Origin: Fluviicola sp.
Lineage (GTDB): Bacteria; Bacteroidota; Bacteroidia; Flavobacteriales_D; Crocinitomicaceae
NCBI GenBank assembly: GCA_002734065.2
Contig: NVXU02000036.1
Span: forward strand, 1-48,155
Length of the DNA stretch: 48,155 nucleotides
Reading direction: 5' to 3'
Shown in pieces: positions 1 to 8,096 of the stretch. The notes under the pieces are model-generated. The model was not told where the DNA came from, searched no databases, and saw only the letters and a list, made by a program, of their open reading frames with translations. A program made the translations under genes and the position numbers. Positions within the stretch are counted from its first letter, which is position 1. Each line of letters starts with the position of its first letter.

Positions 1-5
1 AAAGT

Positions 6-37
6 AATTCTGAATTGGGAATTCTGAATTCTCAATT
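6..37. repeat. Short inverted and direct repeat downstream of DUF4294 gene
   Basis: The 11-base word AATTCTGAATT occurs at 6-16 and again at 20-30. The arms at 13-24 and 26-37 also form an imperfect inverted repeat with one mismatch. It lies just past the stop of the reverse-strand gene ending at 46, so it could act as a weak terminator. It could equally be the edge of a small dispersed intergenic repeat that is cut off by the window start. Confidence 0.45.
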
Positions 38-45
38 TCCGAATC

Positions 46-678
46 TTATTTCTTCTTATATTTCTTCCGATTGGCTTTTTTTGCTTTTCGATAGCTCTTT
101 TTACTCGTTTTGAAGTCAGCTTTTTCCATTTTTCGCATTTTGGTGTTGAATTTCACTTTGCCAGAAATGATGTCTTGAATTACGGATTCCGTGATCCAAT
201 CATCGCCTGTAGCATCATAGGTAGCATCAAGGTCTTGTCCAAATATCTTTGCCATGCCACTATACATTGCTGTTTGAAAGCTTCCTCGGTAGCTTTTAAC
301 AATTTCGTTAACGGTCATTCCTGTTTCGCGATAAACCAACTTCATCAATAAATCTCCTTCACTCTGATAGAGGTCTCTGATGTTAAATGTAAATTCATCT
401 TTCAACTTTTGATGCGCTTTCTTGCTGTATTTCTTCTTTTTTCTCTTTTTTTCTATATCGGCAAGGTCAGCTTCGTAGTCTTCAATAAGTTCTTTAGCCT
501 TTAGTGCCATTGGGTATGTTCTCCGTAAAAGGTCTAATTGTCGCTTGTATTTCCATTTATAGTTTCGGTCAACCCGCATTTCAGGAATGTCTTGTTCTTT
601 CGAAATTGCTAAATCCTCTTGGCTCAATGAAAACCCTGAAAGGCTCACTAGAAATGCGGATATGAAAACTTTTAACAT
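46..678 (-). CDS. DUF4294 domain-containing protein, exported
   Basis: This 210-residue protein is recognised as a DUF4294 family member, a group largely confined to Bacteroidota and without an assigned function. The first ~19 residues form a signal peptide (hydrophobic FISAFLVSLSGFSLS followed by Q), so it is probably periplasmic. The body is helical and very rich in Lys and Arg, with a KYKRQLDLLRRTYP segment near residues 43-56 and a strongly basic tail ending in KKYKKK. The ATG at 678 is chosen because it gives a complete signal peptide. The neighbouring lipoprotein gene is divergent across a 76-base gap in which I see no clear TAnnTTTG promoter box. Family assignment is fairly secure; the role is unknown. 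Confidence 0.8.
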   Translation of the reverse strand: MLKVFISAFLVSLSGFSLSQEDLAISKEQDIPEMRVDRNYKWKYKRQLDLLRRTYPMALKAKELIEDYEADLADIEKKRKKKKYSKKAHQKLKDEFTFNIRDLYQSEGDLLMKLVYRETGMTVNEIVKSYRGSFQTAMYSGMAKIFGQDLDATYDATGDDWITESVIQDIISGKVKFNTKMRKMEKADFKTSKKSYRKAKKANRKKYKKK

Positions 679-754
679 AGAATTCGATTTTTTCTATCGC
701 TAATTAGACAGAAGTTCGTATTATTGAATCAAATACATTGCCAAATAGTTATAA

Positions 755-1207
755 ATGACACGATTCTTATTAATAATAACGTTAATTTCTGTGATTAGTT
801 GCAAAACTGAAGTCAAAGATGTGATTGATGGAGAGGTTGTTAACGATTCTATTCCAGAATTAGTTGTTACTGACACACTTGATTCAATCATCGTTTCTGA
901 TTATGATATGACGAATATTGCTAAAGAAGACGTGAAAGAATTCAAAGAAAACTTGGTGAAAATTGAAAAACAATTTGGTGAACAATGGGATTTTTGTCTA
1001 TGTGTCGTTAAAGGTGATTCAATAAACAAGGCATTTATGGATCCCGGAATTTCTGACAAAGAATTCGATAGATTATCCGGCCGATTTGATGTGATTGATG
1101 AGAAATGTAAAGCATTCAGAATTCAAAATCCGAATATCACACCTGCAGAAAGAGCAGCTCATGAAAAGAAAGTGAGGAAATGCTTGAAACAAGCAGGAAT
1201 AAAGTAA
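755..1207 (+). CDS. Small predicted lipoprotein, function unknown
   Basis: The 150-residue product begins with a short basic end, a hydrophobic stretch and a lipobox-like ISVISC, so lipidation at Cys16 is likely and the protein should be anchored in the cell envelope. The mature part is acidic at first. A C-terminal half follows with a CLC pair in the DFCLCVV segment, further Cys residues in the KCKAF and RKCLKQ segments, and a TPAERAAHEKK helix. The ordered Cys and the repeated Lys-rich helix suggest a small folded domain seen in relatives of this group, but I cannot name a family. It is a single-gene unit that converges on the GAPDH gene with a shared hairpin between them. Confidence 0.7.
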   Translation: MTRFLLIITLISVISCKTEVKDVIDGEVVNDSIPELVVTDTLDSIIVSDYDMTNIAKEDVKEFKENLVKIEKQFGEQWDFCLCVVKGDSINKAFMDPGISDKEFDRLSGRFDVIDEKCKAFRIQNPNITPAERAAHEKKVRKCLKQAGIK

Positions 1208-1224
1208 AATGAAATTTCAAGAAG

Positions 1225-1257
1225 TATTAGCCAACAGCTAAAAGCCATTGGCTAATA
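1225..1257. terminator. Bidirectional hairpin terminator between lipoprotein and GAPDH genes
   Basis: A perfect 10-bp stem is formed by 1225-1234 (TATTAGCCAA) and 1248-1257, with a 13-base loop. Four more pairs can form outside it after a one-base bulge. It sits between the stops of two convergent genes, as a shared terminator would. No strong T-run follows on the forward strand. Confidence 0.6.
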
Positions 1258-1265
1258 ACTTCATT

Positions 1266-2717
1266 CTAATAATAAATCGCTCTTCTAACCTTCGTTATAT
1301 ACTTCGCTAAGCGAATAACTTGCTTCGTATAACCAAACTCATTGTCATACCAAGCATAAATAACTGCGTTTTTCCCATCTTTTGAAACGATGGTCGCATT
1401 GGAATCAAAAACGGAACAGCAAACGTTGCCAATAATGTCATTGGAAACCATTTCTGGGTCTAAAGCGTAATAAATTTGATTCACCAACGGTCCATCCAAA
1501 GCAGCAATTTTCACAATTTCGTTCAATTCTTCCACGGAAGTTTCTCTTCCCAATTCTAAGCTCATAATTGCCAAAGAACCGTTTGGAGTCGGAACTCGAA
1601 CTGCATTTGCTGTTAATTTATCTTTTAATGATGGAATTACCTTAGTTACAGCCGCTCCAGCGCCTGTAGATGTAATTACCATGTTGATTGCCGCAGAACG
1701 ACCTCTTCTTGGTTTCTTGTGCATATTATCCAATAAATTTTGGTCATTGGTGTATGCGTGAACCGTTTCAATGTGTCCTTTTACCACTCCGAAATTATCT
1801 TCGATAACCTTTAACACTGGAGAAATAGCGTTCGTTGTGCAAGATGCTGCAGAATAAATTTTCTGATTCTCTAAATCCAATTCTCCTTGATTAATTCCAT
1901 AAACGATGTTCGGAATTTCTTTTCCAGGGGCGGTTAAAAGAACTCTCGACGTTCCTTTTGCTTGTAAATGTCTTGACAATGCCTCTTTCGTAGTAAAAGC
2001 ACCCGTATTATCAATAATTAGAGCATTGTTGATGCCAAATTCTGTGTAATCAATGTCTTCTGGATTTTTAGCGCAAATCATTTTCACAACCTGTCCGTTG
2101 ATAATGATTGCAGAATTTGCAGCATCTACCTGAACCGTTCCTTTAAATGCTCCGTGAACGGAATCATTCTTCAATAAAGCAGCTCTTTTGATTAAATCTT
2201 CTTCAGAACTACTTCGTGTAACAATTGCTCTTAATCTCAATTGCTGACCTCGACCAGCTTGCTTGATTAATTCTCTTGCAGCCAAACGACCAATTCTCCC
2301 GAAACCATACAAAACAACATCTCGTGGGTTCATAGAATTCCCTTCTCCAGTCTTGAAATCTGCTAACTTGTTGTTTAGAAAGTCTGTTTTAGTACTGAAG
2401 CCATGTTCTTGGTATAGCCATTCATAAGAAAGTTTTCCTAAGTCAATTTTTGCAGGAGCAAGATCCATATTATGCAACTGAACCGCTAGGGTAGAAGACG
2501 TCATGATGTCAATTGGTTTGTTGACTACATTCTTTGAGTATTCATGTAAATTAAGAATTTCAGAGATAGTGATGTCAACCAATTGATTTCTAAACAGGAC
2601 CAATTCAATTCCTTTGTCGTAAAGTAATTCGCCAACCTTGCTTGATAGAGTAACGGCAGCTCTTTCTTGTCTAATGTGCGATTCTAATTCTTTTTCGTAA
2701 TCCAACGCAGTATCCAT
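1266..2717 (-). CDS. gap: Glyceraldehyde-3-phosphate dehydrogenase, long form with N-terminal extension
   Basis: This enzyme oxidises glyceraldehyde 3-phosphate to 1,3-bisphosphoglycerate (or the reverse) in central carbon metabolism in the cytoplasm. The NAD(P)-binding GFGRIGR is at residues 138-144, the catalytic Cys at 293 in the ASCTTNAISP motif, and the partner His at about 320. The C-terminal WYDNEFGY motif is intact. At 483 residues it is about 150 longer than the usual 330-residue enzyme; the extra ~130 residues precede the Rossmann fold and are helical. That long form is common in Bacteroidota, so the ATG at 2717 is taken as real. The gene is followed by a convergent hairpin, and upstream lies the rpoD terminator. 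Whether it favours glycolysis or gluconeogenesis cannot be read from the sequence. Confidence 0.93.
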   Translation of the reverse strand: MDTALDYEKELESHIRQERAAVTLSSKVGELLYDKGIELVLFRNQLVDITISEILNLHEYSKNVVNKPIDIMTSSTLAVQLHNMDLAPAKIDLGKLSYEWLYQEHGFSTKTDFLNNKLADFKTGEGNSMNPRDVVLYGFGRIGRLAARELIKQAGRGQQLRLRAIVTRSSSEEDLIKRAALLKNDSVHGAFKGTVQVDAANSAIIINGQVVKMICAKNPEDIDYTEFGINNALIIDNTGAFTTKEALSRHLQAKGTSRVLLTAPGKEIPNIVYGINQGELDLENQKIYSAASCTTNAISPVLKVIEDNFGVVKGHIETVHAYTNDQNLLDNMHKKPRRGRSAAINMVITSTGAGAAVTKVIPSLKDKLTANAVRVPTPNGSLAIMSLELGRETSVEELNEIVKIAALDGPLVNQIYYALDPEMVSNDIIGNVCCSVFDSNATIVSKDGKNAVIYAWYDNEFGYTKQVIRLAKYITKVRRAIYY

Positions 2718-2746
2718 GTTTAATTTAATGTTGTTATAGTTATTAA

Positions 2747-2786
2747 AAAAAAGATAAAAAAAAAGGGATTGGCGCGACCAATCCCT
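2747..2786 (-). terminator. Intrinsic terminator of rpoD
   Basis: Arms at 2764-2772 (AGGGATTGG) and 2778-2786 (CCAATCCCT) form a perfect 9-bp GC-containing stem with a five-base loop. Read on the reverse strand it is followed by a long T-rich run at 2763-2747. This is a classic factor-independent terminator six bases past the rpoD stop codon, and it separates rpoD from the GAPDH gene. Confidence 0.85.
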
Positions 2787-2791
2787 ACTTA

Positions 2792-3658
2792 TTATCCTAA
2801 ATATGCTTTCAGCAGCTTGTTTCTCGAGGTGTGTCTCAATCGTCGAATTGCTTTTTCTTTTATTTGACGGACTCTTTCTCTCGTTAAGTTGAATTTTGAT
2901 CCAATCTCTTCAAGTGTCAATCCGTGGTTCATTCCAATTCCGAAGAATAAACGAATGATTTCACGTTCTTTGTCTGTCAGTGTACTTAAAGAACGTTCGA
3001 TTTCTCTTTGTAGTGATTCTGCCATTAAGGCGTGATCTGCTTTTGGAGAATCGTGGTTTGCCATAACGTCCATTAATGTTCCTCCGTCTTCTGCTGAAGA
3101 TAGGGGAGCGTCCATAGATACGTGACGACCTGATACGTTTAAGCTTTCTTTAATCTTATCTTCTGGCACCTCCAATGCTTCTGCTAATTCTTCTGCAGAT
3201 GGTGGTCTTTCGAATTCTTGCTCTAAACGAGAGAATGCTTTGTTAATCTTATTCAATGATCCTACTTGGTTCAATGGAAGTCTCACAATTCTTGCTTGTT
3301 CGGCCAATGCCTGCAAAATTGATTGACGAATCCACCATACTGCGTAAGAGATAAATTTGAATCCACGAGTTTCATCAAATTTTTGCGCTGCTTTTATCAA
3401 ACCTAGATTCCCTTCATTGATTAAATCAGGTAAAGTTAATCCTTGGTTTTGGTATTGCTTCGCTACAGAAACAACGAAACGTAAATTAGCTCTGGTTAGT
3501 TTTTCAAGGGCTTTTTGGTCTCCCGCCTTGATTTTCTGTGCTAATTCTACTTCCTCTTCTGCTGTAATTAAATCTTCTTTACCAATGTCCTGTAAGTATT
3601 TGTCAAGTGATTGACTCTCACGGTTGGTAATCGATTTGGTGATTTTTAGTTGTCTCAT
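2792..3658 (-). CDS. rpoD: RNA polymerase housekeeping sigma factor (RpoD/SigA)
   Basis: This is the primary sigma factor, which directs RNA polymerase to housekeeping promoters. At 288 residues it is the short Bacteroidota form lacking region 1.1. It starts with [15 protein letters not shown] and a region 1.2 [10 protein letters not shown] motif. Region 2 is intact, with the core-binding and promoter-melting segment containing the [13 protein letters not shown] and [10 protein letters not shown] motifs. Region 3 follows, and region 4.2 ends the protein with [20 protein letters not shown] as helix-turn-helix. It is a single-gene unit with its own promoter and a strong terminator. Identification is very secure from the near-invariant motifs. 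Confidence 0.97.
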   Translation of the reverse strand: MRQLKITKSITNRESQSLDKYLQDIGKEDLITAEEEVELAQKIKAGDQKALEKLTRANLRFVVSVAKQYQNQGLTLPDLINEGNLGLIKAAQKFDETRGFKFISYAVWWIRQSILQALAEQARIVRLPLNQVGSLNKINKAFSRLEQEFERPPSAEELAEALEVPEDKIKESLNVSGRHVSMDAPLSSAEDGGTLMDVMANHDSPKADHALMAESLQREIERSLSTLTDKEREIIRLFFGIGMNHGLTLEEIGSKFNLTRERVRQIKEKAIRRLRHTSRNKLLKAYLG

Positions 3659-3703
3659 ACTCTTCTTTCCCTCACTTTTTAGTTTTGCTCATTTGAGCGG
3701 TTG

Positions 3704-3736
3704 CAAAGATACGGCTAAATCAACCTCTTATCCAAA
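3704..3736 (-). promoter_or_regulatory. Bacteroidota-type promoter of rpoD
   Basis: On the reverse strand TATCTTTG (3711-3704) matches the -7 consensus TAnnTTTG. A TTTG (3736-3733) lies 21 bases upstream, matching the usual -33 element and spacing. Transcription would begin about 40 bases before the rpoD start codon. It is the best promoter match I found in the window. Confidence 0.6.
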
Positions 3737-3797
3737 ATTATTTTAAACAATTTCAGCTAACTTATGAAGTCAAAAACCGTGCCTTAATAATCAATTT

Positions 3798-4643
3798 CTA
3801 CTTAAGCTTACTCCACTTTTCAATTGCAGTTTTGTTTTCCTCGGCATAATTATCATACCCAGCAGTTTCAGCTGCCGTTATAGCTAATTTTGCAGATTCT
3901 ATTGCTCCACTGTAATCTTTCAATTCTGCTTGAATTTTTGCCTTCAAAGACATCATCCAAAATGCCTCTTGACCTCTCATTTCTATCGCCTTTGAAACCC
4001 AGCCCAATGCTTTCTTTAATTCTTTCTTTTCAGAAAAAAGGTAGTCTGCTGAATTGAAATAATCATTGGCAGATGGACCGGCCATTACTTTTTTAATAGC
4101 TGCTTCAACAATTTTCCCTGTAGGAACAGTAAAAGCAACGGAAGCTTTCGTTTTGTCCCAAGAAAAAGACAGTACTGCACTTTTCGTTGTTATATTATCA
4201 ATTGAAATGGTAAATGTTTCCACTTCATCGTTCAATGCTGTTAGATTTGCTTCTACTTCTAAAACAATTAAATCTTCCTTCCATTCTTGTGGGTTTCCCC
4301 AGTTGTTCGTTGTTTTGTAAAAATAAACCTTCCAACCTTCCGTATTCGGCAAAGTATAAAGAGAATATTCTCCTTTTGCCAATGTGTCAGAGCCAAAAAT
4401 CACAGCATTGCTAAATTTAACTATTGTATTCTCGTTGGCTCCTGTTCTCCACACCTCGTTAAAAGGGACAACATCTCCAAAAATGACTCTTTCTCTTTTT
4501 GATGGGCGAGAATAGGTGATTTTTACTTTTGTTAAACCTACTTTTTGTTCAATCTCTGCATTAGGACTTAGTCGGGGTGTTTTAATTTGAGCATTTACAC
4601 TAACTGTTGCGAATAAAAATAAAGCGATTGCTATTGATTTCAT
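3798..4643 (-). CDS. DUF2911 domain-containing exported protein
   Basis: The 281-residue protein has a signal peptide (IAIALFLFATVSVNA, cleavage near residue 18) followed by a DUF2911 domain over about residues 20-170. Typical of this family are the opening PRLSPNAEIEQKVG, the SRPSKRERVIFG segment, the VWRTGANENT segment and the WGNP motif. The C-terminal ~100 residues look like a helical TPR-type repeat region (SADYLFSEKKELKKALGWVSKAIE, then MSLKAKIQAELKDYSGAIESA broken over two helices). The family is common in Bacteroidota and of unknown function; the fold is probably a beta-sandwich. It appears to be transcribed alone. Confidence 0.85.
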   Translation of the reverse strand: MKSIAIALFLFATVSVNAQIKTPRLSPNAEIEQKVGLTKVKITYSRPSKRERVIFGDVVPFNEVWRTGANENTIVKFSNAVIFGSDTLAKGEYSLYTLPNTEGWKVYFYKTTNNWGNPQEWKEDLIVLEVEANLTALNDEVETFTISIDNITTKSAVLSFSWDKTKASVAFTVPTGKIVEAAIKKVMAGPSANDYFNSADYLFSEKKELKKALGWVSKAIEMRGQEAFWMMSLKAKIQAELKDYSGAIESAKLAITAAETAGYDNYAEENKTAIEKWSKLK

Positions 4644-4653
4644 GTTTTTTTTT

Positions 4654-4661
4654 CAAATGTA
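4654..4661 (-). promoter_or_regulatory. Candidate -7 box for the DUF2911 gene
   Basis: TACATTTG on the reverse strand matches TAnnTTTG exactly, 10 bases upstream of the start codon. No convincing -33 TTG is seen at the right distance, so this is tentative. Confidence 0.35.
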
Positions 4662-4678
4662 CGAAAGATAAAGTAATT

Positions 4679-4702
4679 AAATGTTAGACTCGTCTAACAT
4701 TT
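4679..4702 (-). terminator. Hairpin downstream of the HtrA protease gene
   Basis: A perfect 11-bp inverted repeat (AAATGTTAGAC at 4679-4689, complement at 4692-4702) leaves only a two-base centre, so the real loop is larger. It lies 13 bases past the protease stop codon. The T-run after it on the reverse strand is weak, so it may be a terminator or simply a transcript-end stabiliser. Confidence 0.55.
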
Positions 4703-4714
4703 CGTTAAAGCCTG

Positions 4715-6193
4715 TTACAAGCCGAATCCAACATATTCTTTACTCCCGTTTTCTGTAATTATTTCTAGCAAAACTCCTCTGTTACTACTGTTTAATTTTT
4801 TTGTTAATTGCTCAACATTTTGAACCACTTCATTGTTAATTTTAGTGATGGTCATTCCTTCTTTCAATCCGAGAGATTTTAGTCGCCCCGCATTCAGTGA
4901 TTTTATTTTAACACCGTTGGTAATATTGAGTTCTTTTTTCTCTTTGCTGCTTAATTCACTAAAAGTCGCGCCAAGAGCACTGTTTTTCTTCACTTCTTCT
5001 TTGCTGACCAGCTTTGTTCCGCCGTCTTTGTTGCGCAGTACGATTTCTTTCACGCTTTCTTGACCTTTCTTGTTACGAATCGTCACAGGAACCTTGTCGC
5101 CAGGTCTCCTTCTTCCAACTTCTTCTTGCAAAGACGCCACAGAATTGACTATTTTTCCTCCTATTTTCAGAATAACATCTCCTTCTTTCAATCCAGCTTT
5201 TTCTGCAGAACCATCCTCAACAACTCCTGCTATAAATACACCTTTGGTATCTTTTAGTTCATTGTTTTCCTTAATTTCTTGCGTAATATCGGCTATCTGA
5301 ACACCTAAATAACCTCTTTGCACCACGCCGTAGTCAATTAAATCACGCATTACTTTCTTCACAAGATTCACAGGCACTGCAAAAGAATATCCTGAATAGC
5401 TGCCTGTTCGTGAGGCGATTGCGGTATTGATTCCAATAAGTTGTCCTTTTGTGTTGACCAAAGCACCACCGCTATTACCAGGGTTCACAGCGGCATCCGT
5501 TTGAATGAATGACTCAATCGGAACATTGCTCTGATTCTTTCTGCCTTTAATGATGTTAATATTTCTCGCCTTGGCAGAAACAATTCCCGCAGTGACCGTA
5601 GAGGTAAGGTTGAACGGATTCCCGACTGCAAGTACCCATTCTCCGACACGTACTTCGTCGCTGTTTCCAATTGGGATGGCTTGCAGACCTTTCTCTTTGA
5701 TTTTTAGCACTGCCAAATCAGTTGATGGGTCTGTTCCAATGACAACCGCATCGTATTTTCTATTGTCATTGAGAATAACCTCTATCGTTTTTGCATCTTC
5801 TATAACGTGGTTATTGGTAACAATATATCCGTCTTCAGCAATAATAACTCCCGATCCTGACCCGGAACCATATTGTTTAAACTCTCGTCCTCCAGCGCCT
5901 GGTCCGTAAAAGAATTCTGAAAAAATATCTCGTTGAAAAGAGGTTGTTTCAACGGTTGTCGTAACGTGTACCACAGAATTCAAACTGTTCTCGGATGCTT
6001 CTACGAAATTCTCCGTCTGAAATTGAGAGAGAAAATCAATGCTCGCATTTTTCGCGCCAATATCTTTGGGAGAATTCATCGCAACTGTATCGGTGTGCGA
6101 AGATGTTGGCGACGTATTCATCATCATGTAAACAGCCAAAGGCAGCATTCCACCCAACAGGCCTAATCCTAAAAGTTTTAAATTATTCTTCAT
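4715..6193 (-). CDS. htrA: HtrA/DegP-family periplasmic serine protease with two PDZ domains
   Basis: This is a Do-family protease that degrades or refolds damaged envelope proteins. Residues ~7-25 form an N-terminal hydrophobic anchor or signal. The trypsin-like domain carries the full triad: His129 in TNNHVIEDA, Asp159 in DPSTDLAVLKI and Ser241 in NPGNSGGAL. PDZ1 spans about 294-380 (starting RGYLGVQI). A second, shorter PDZ lies at about 410-490. The 492-residue length is normal for DegP/DegQ proteins. The start codon at 6193 gives a full-length signal segment. The gene is divergent from dapF. DegP and DegQ cannot be told apart from sequence alone, so the general symbol is used. Confidence 0.95.
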   Translation of the reverse strand: MKNNLKLLGLGLLGGMLPLAVYMMMNTSPTSSHTDTVAMNSPKDIGAKNASIDFLSQFQTENFVEASENSLNSVVHVTTTVETTSFQRDIFSEFFYGPGAGGREFKQYGSGSGSGVIIAEDGYIVTNNHVIEDAKTIEVILNDNRKYDAVVIGTDPSTDLAVLKIKEKGLQAIPIGNSDEVRVGEWVLAVGNPFNLTSTVTAGIVSAKARNINIIKGRKNQSNVPIESFIQTDAAVNPGNSGGALVNTKGQLIGINTAIASRTGSYSGYSFAVPVNLVKKVMRDLIDYGVVQRGYLGVQIADITQEIKENNELKDTKGVFIAGVVEDGSAEKAGLKEGDVILKIGGKIVNSVASLQEEVGRRRPGDKVPVTIRNKKGQESVKEIVLRNKDGGTKLVSKEEVKKNSALGATFSELSSKEKKELNITNGVKIKSLNAGRLKSLGLKEGMTITKINNEVVQNVEQLTKKLNSSNRGVLLEIITENGSKEYVGFGL

Positions 6194-6305
6194 TTTTTTT
6201 CTGTTTTGATTTGGAGATTCTTACAACAATAATAACACCAAGATGCTTTTTTTGGTACAATTGTCATGTTAAAGAATGTTAAGGGGGTTATTTGTAGAAT
6301 AACTG

Positions 6306-6313
6306 TACTTTTG
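6306..6313 (+). promoter_or_regulatory. Candidate -7 promoter box for the dapF operon
   Basis: TACTTTTG matches TAnnTTTG and lies 7 bases before the dapF start codon, so the leader would be extremely short or absent. I do not see a well-spaced TTTG upstream. Confidence 0.35.
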
Positions 6314-6320
6314 TTTCTAA

Positions 6321-7100
6321 ATGAAAATCAATTTTTCAAAATATCAAGGCACTGGCAATGATTTTATCATGCTCAACAACATTGGTGGGCAATTTGATGA
6401 TTTATCAATAGAAAATATTGCTTTTCTGTGCGATAGAAAATTGGGAATTGGCGCCGATGGTTTAATTAAAATTTCTTCGGCCCAAGACTGTGATTTTGAA
6501 GTAGATTACTACAATGCAGATGGTTCGAAAAGTTTCTGCGGAAACGGCGCAAGATGTTCTGTTTTATTTGCGAAAAGCTTGGGTCTAATCACTGAAGAAA
6601 AAACGACATTTGTAGCCATAGATGGCAAGCACAAAGCTTTCTTAACGAATGACACAGTGTCTCTCGAAATGCTCCCTGTGATTGACTTTGAAGAGTTTGC
6701 AAAGAATTTTATCATAGATACAGGTTCTCCACATTACGTGACTTTCGAGAAAGATAAAACGAAGAATATTGTTGAATTTGGTAAAGAAATTCGCTACTCT
6801 GAACGATTCAAAAAAGAAGGAATTAATGTCAATAGTGTGGAGGTTATTTCTGAGGATACTATCCAAGTGCAAACCTACGAACGTGGAGTAGAGGATGAGA
6901 CTTTATCGTGCGGAACAGGAGTGACTGCGTGCGCTTTATTGTACATGATGCAAAATCCTCCGTTGAGAAAAGTGAAGATTCAGACAAAAGGGGGAGAATT
7001 GACTGTAGAAGCAGCTATTTTCTCAAAAGAGAAAGGTTTTAGAAATATTTGGTTGTCAGGACCTGCAAAAAAAGTTTTTGATGGAAGTATTGAATTGTGA
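6321..7100 (+). CDS. dapF: Diaminopimelate epimerase
   Basis: DapF converts LL- to meso-diaminopimelate, the last shared step before lysine and peptidoglycan. The 259-residue length is normal. Both halves of the two-cysteine active site are present: Cys73 in ADGSKSFCGNGARC, and Cys197 in LSCGTGVTAC. The N-terminal KYQGTGNDFIM motif is a family hallmark and supports the ATG at 6321. It is the first gene of a forward operon ending in mltG, which fits a peptidoglycan role. Its stop overlaps the start of the next gene, suggesting translational coupling. Confidence 0.97.
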   Translation: MKINFSKYQGTGNDFIMLNNIGGQFDDLSIENIAFLCDRKLGIGADGLIKISSAQDCDFEVDYYNADGSKSFCGNGARCSVLFAKSLGLITEEKTTFVAIDGKHKAFLTNDTVSLEMLPVIDFEEFAKNFIIDTGSPHYVTFEKDKTKNIVEFGKEIRYSERFKKEGINVNSVEVISEDTIQVQTYERGVEDETLSCGTGVTACALLYMMQNPPLRKVKIQTKGGELTVEAAIFSKEKGFRNIWLSGPAKKVFDGSIEL

Positions 7101-7584
7101 TTATCGCATCGAAAATATAAAAAATGTCTCTAAAATTGAGGTTCCAGAAGGATCATTGCTCTTGTGGGTGTGGCATGCGGATAAAATTCCGCCGCATATC
7201 GGTTTGTCAAAAAACGGAGAATATTACAGCCTAAAAGCCAACGGAAAAGATCAAAAAATAGCCATAGAGAAGATAGAATCTATTATTCTTAAGAAGAATA
7301 TTAAGACTTTGTGTTTTGAACTGAATTCTGAAGTAAATCTAGATGAAATCACCGATATTTACAACAAATTCTCACAGACAATTCCTTTTCAAGTGACTTG
7401 TTTAGATCCAATTAAAGAAATTCTCAACCTCCCTTTAGCAAGTAAATTAACGGATTTATTGAGTGCCTTATATGCGACCAATTCTATTAAAAATGTATAT
7501 GGATTCAACATTGATGCGCAATTTTCTGGAATTAAGAATTATTTCACATCAGACATCCATGATCGACTTATGAAACTGCAATGA
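7081..7584 (+). CDS. Unrecognised protein between dapF and the GNAT gene
   Basis: I do not recognise this 167-residue protein. The ATG at 7081 overlaps the dapF stop by 20 bases; a TTG three bases earlier is possible but less likely. No signal peptide, long membrane segment, Cys cluster or nucleotide-binding motif is visible. The N-terminal half looks mixed alpha/beta (a SLLLWVWHADKIPPHIGLS segment), and the C-terminal half ends with PLASKLTDLLSALYATN and a FNIDAQF segment. Its stop overlaps the GNAT start by four bases (ATGA). The arrangement implies co-expression with dapF and mltG, so a cytoplasmic role linked to cell-wall precursor supply is a guess only. Confidence 0.75.
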   Translation: MEVLNCDYRIENIKNVSKIEVPEGSLLLWVWHADKIPPHIGLSKNGEYYSLKANGKDQKIAIEKIESIILKKNIKTLCFELNSEVNLDEITDIYNKFSQTIPFQVTCLDPIKEILNLPLASKLTDLLSALYATNSIKNVYGFNIDAQFSGIKNYFTSDIHDRLMKLQ

Positions 7585-8096
7585 AAGAGTTTTCAATATA
7601 TCTAAGGTATGTGGAAGCAAAGGATGCAGCGCTGATTCTCGACTGGGAAAACAACGAAGAAAATTGGGCAGTGAGTGAGAATGATTCGCCCTATTCTCTC
7701 TTTGATATTCATGTTTTAATTGGTGAATTACAAGACATTCCTAACGCAAAACAGGCAAGATGGATGATTTGCCTCAGTGAGAATGATGAAGCAATTGGCA
7801 ACATCGATTTAACGGAAATTGACTTCAAAAAAAAGGAAGCGACCGTAGGCATCCTCGTTGCTTGCAAAGAATATAGACAGAAAGGAATTGCTTCAAAATC
7901 TTTACAACTAATTGAAGATGAATCTATTAGATTAGGTGTAGAGAAATTTATTTGTTCAGTTCATAAAGACAACCTCGCAAGTTGCCAATTATTTCTGAAA
8001 AATAATTTTAGAAAAATTGGGGAGAAAAAAGAGCCTAATTCAAGCGAGGATGAGTATATTGATGTGTTATTATTTGAAAAATGGTTAAAAAAATAG
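7581..8096 (+). CDS. GNAT-family N-acetyltransferase
   Basis: The 171-residue protein fits the RimJ/SpeG-like GNAT acyltransferase fold. It opens with YLRYVEAKDAALILDWENNEENW, split here into a strand and a helix typical of the family. The acetyl-CoA-binding motif A is VGILVACKEYRQKGIASKSL (about residues 90-110), with the Q/RxxGxA/G core seen as RQKGIA. A second helix and a FLKNNFRKIGEK strand follow at the C-terminus. The acetylated substrate (protein N-terminus, antibiotic or small amine) cannot be deduced. It overlaps both neighbours (4 bases upstream, 16 bases downstream with mltG), so it belongs to the dapF-mltG operon. Confidence 0.88.
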   Translation: MKEFSIYLRYVEAKDAALILDWENNEENWAVSENDSPYSLFDIHVLIGELQDIPNAKQARWMICLSENDEAIGNIDLTEIDFKKKEATVGILVACKEYRQKGIASKSLQLIEDESIRLGVEKFICSVHKDNLASCQLFLKNNFRKIGEKKEPNSSEDEYIDVLLFEKWLKK

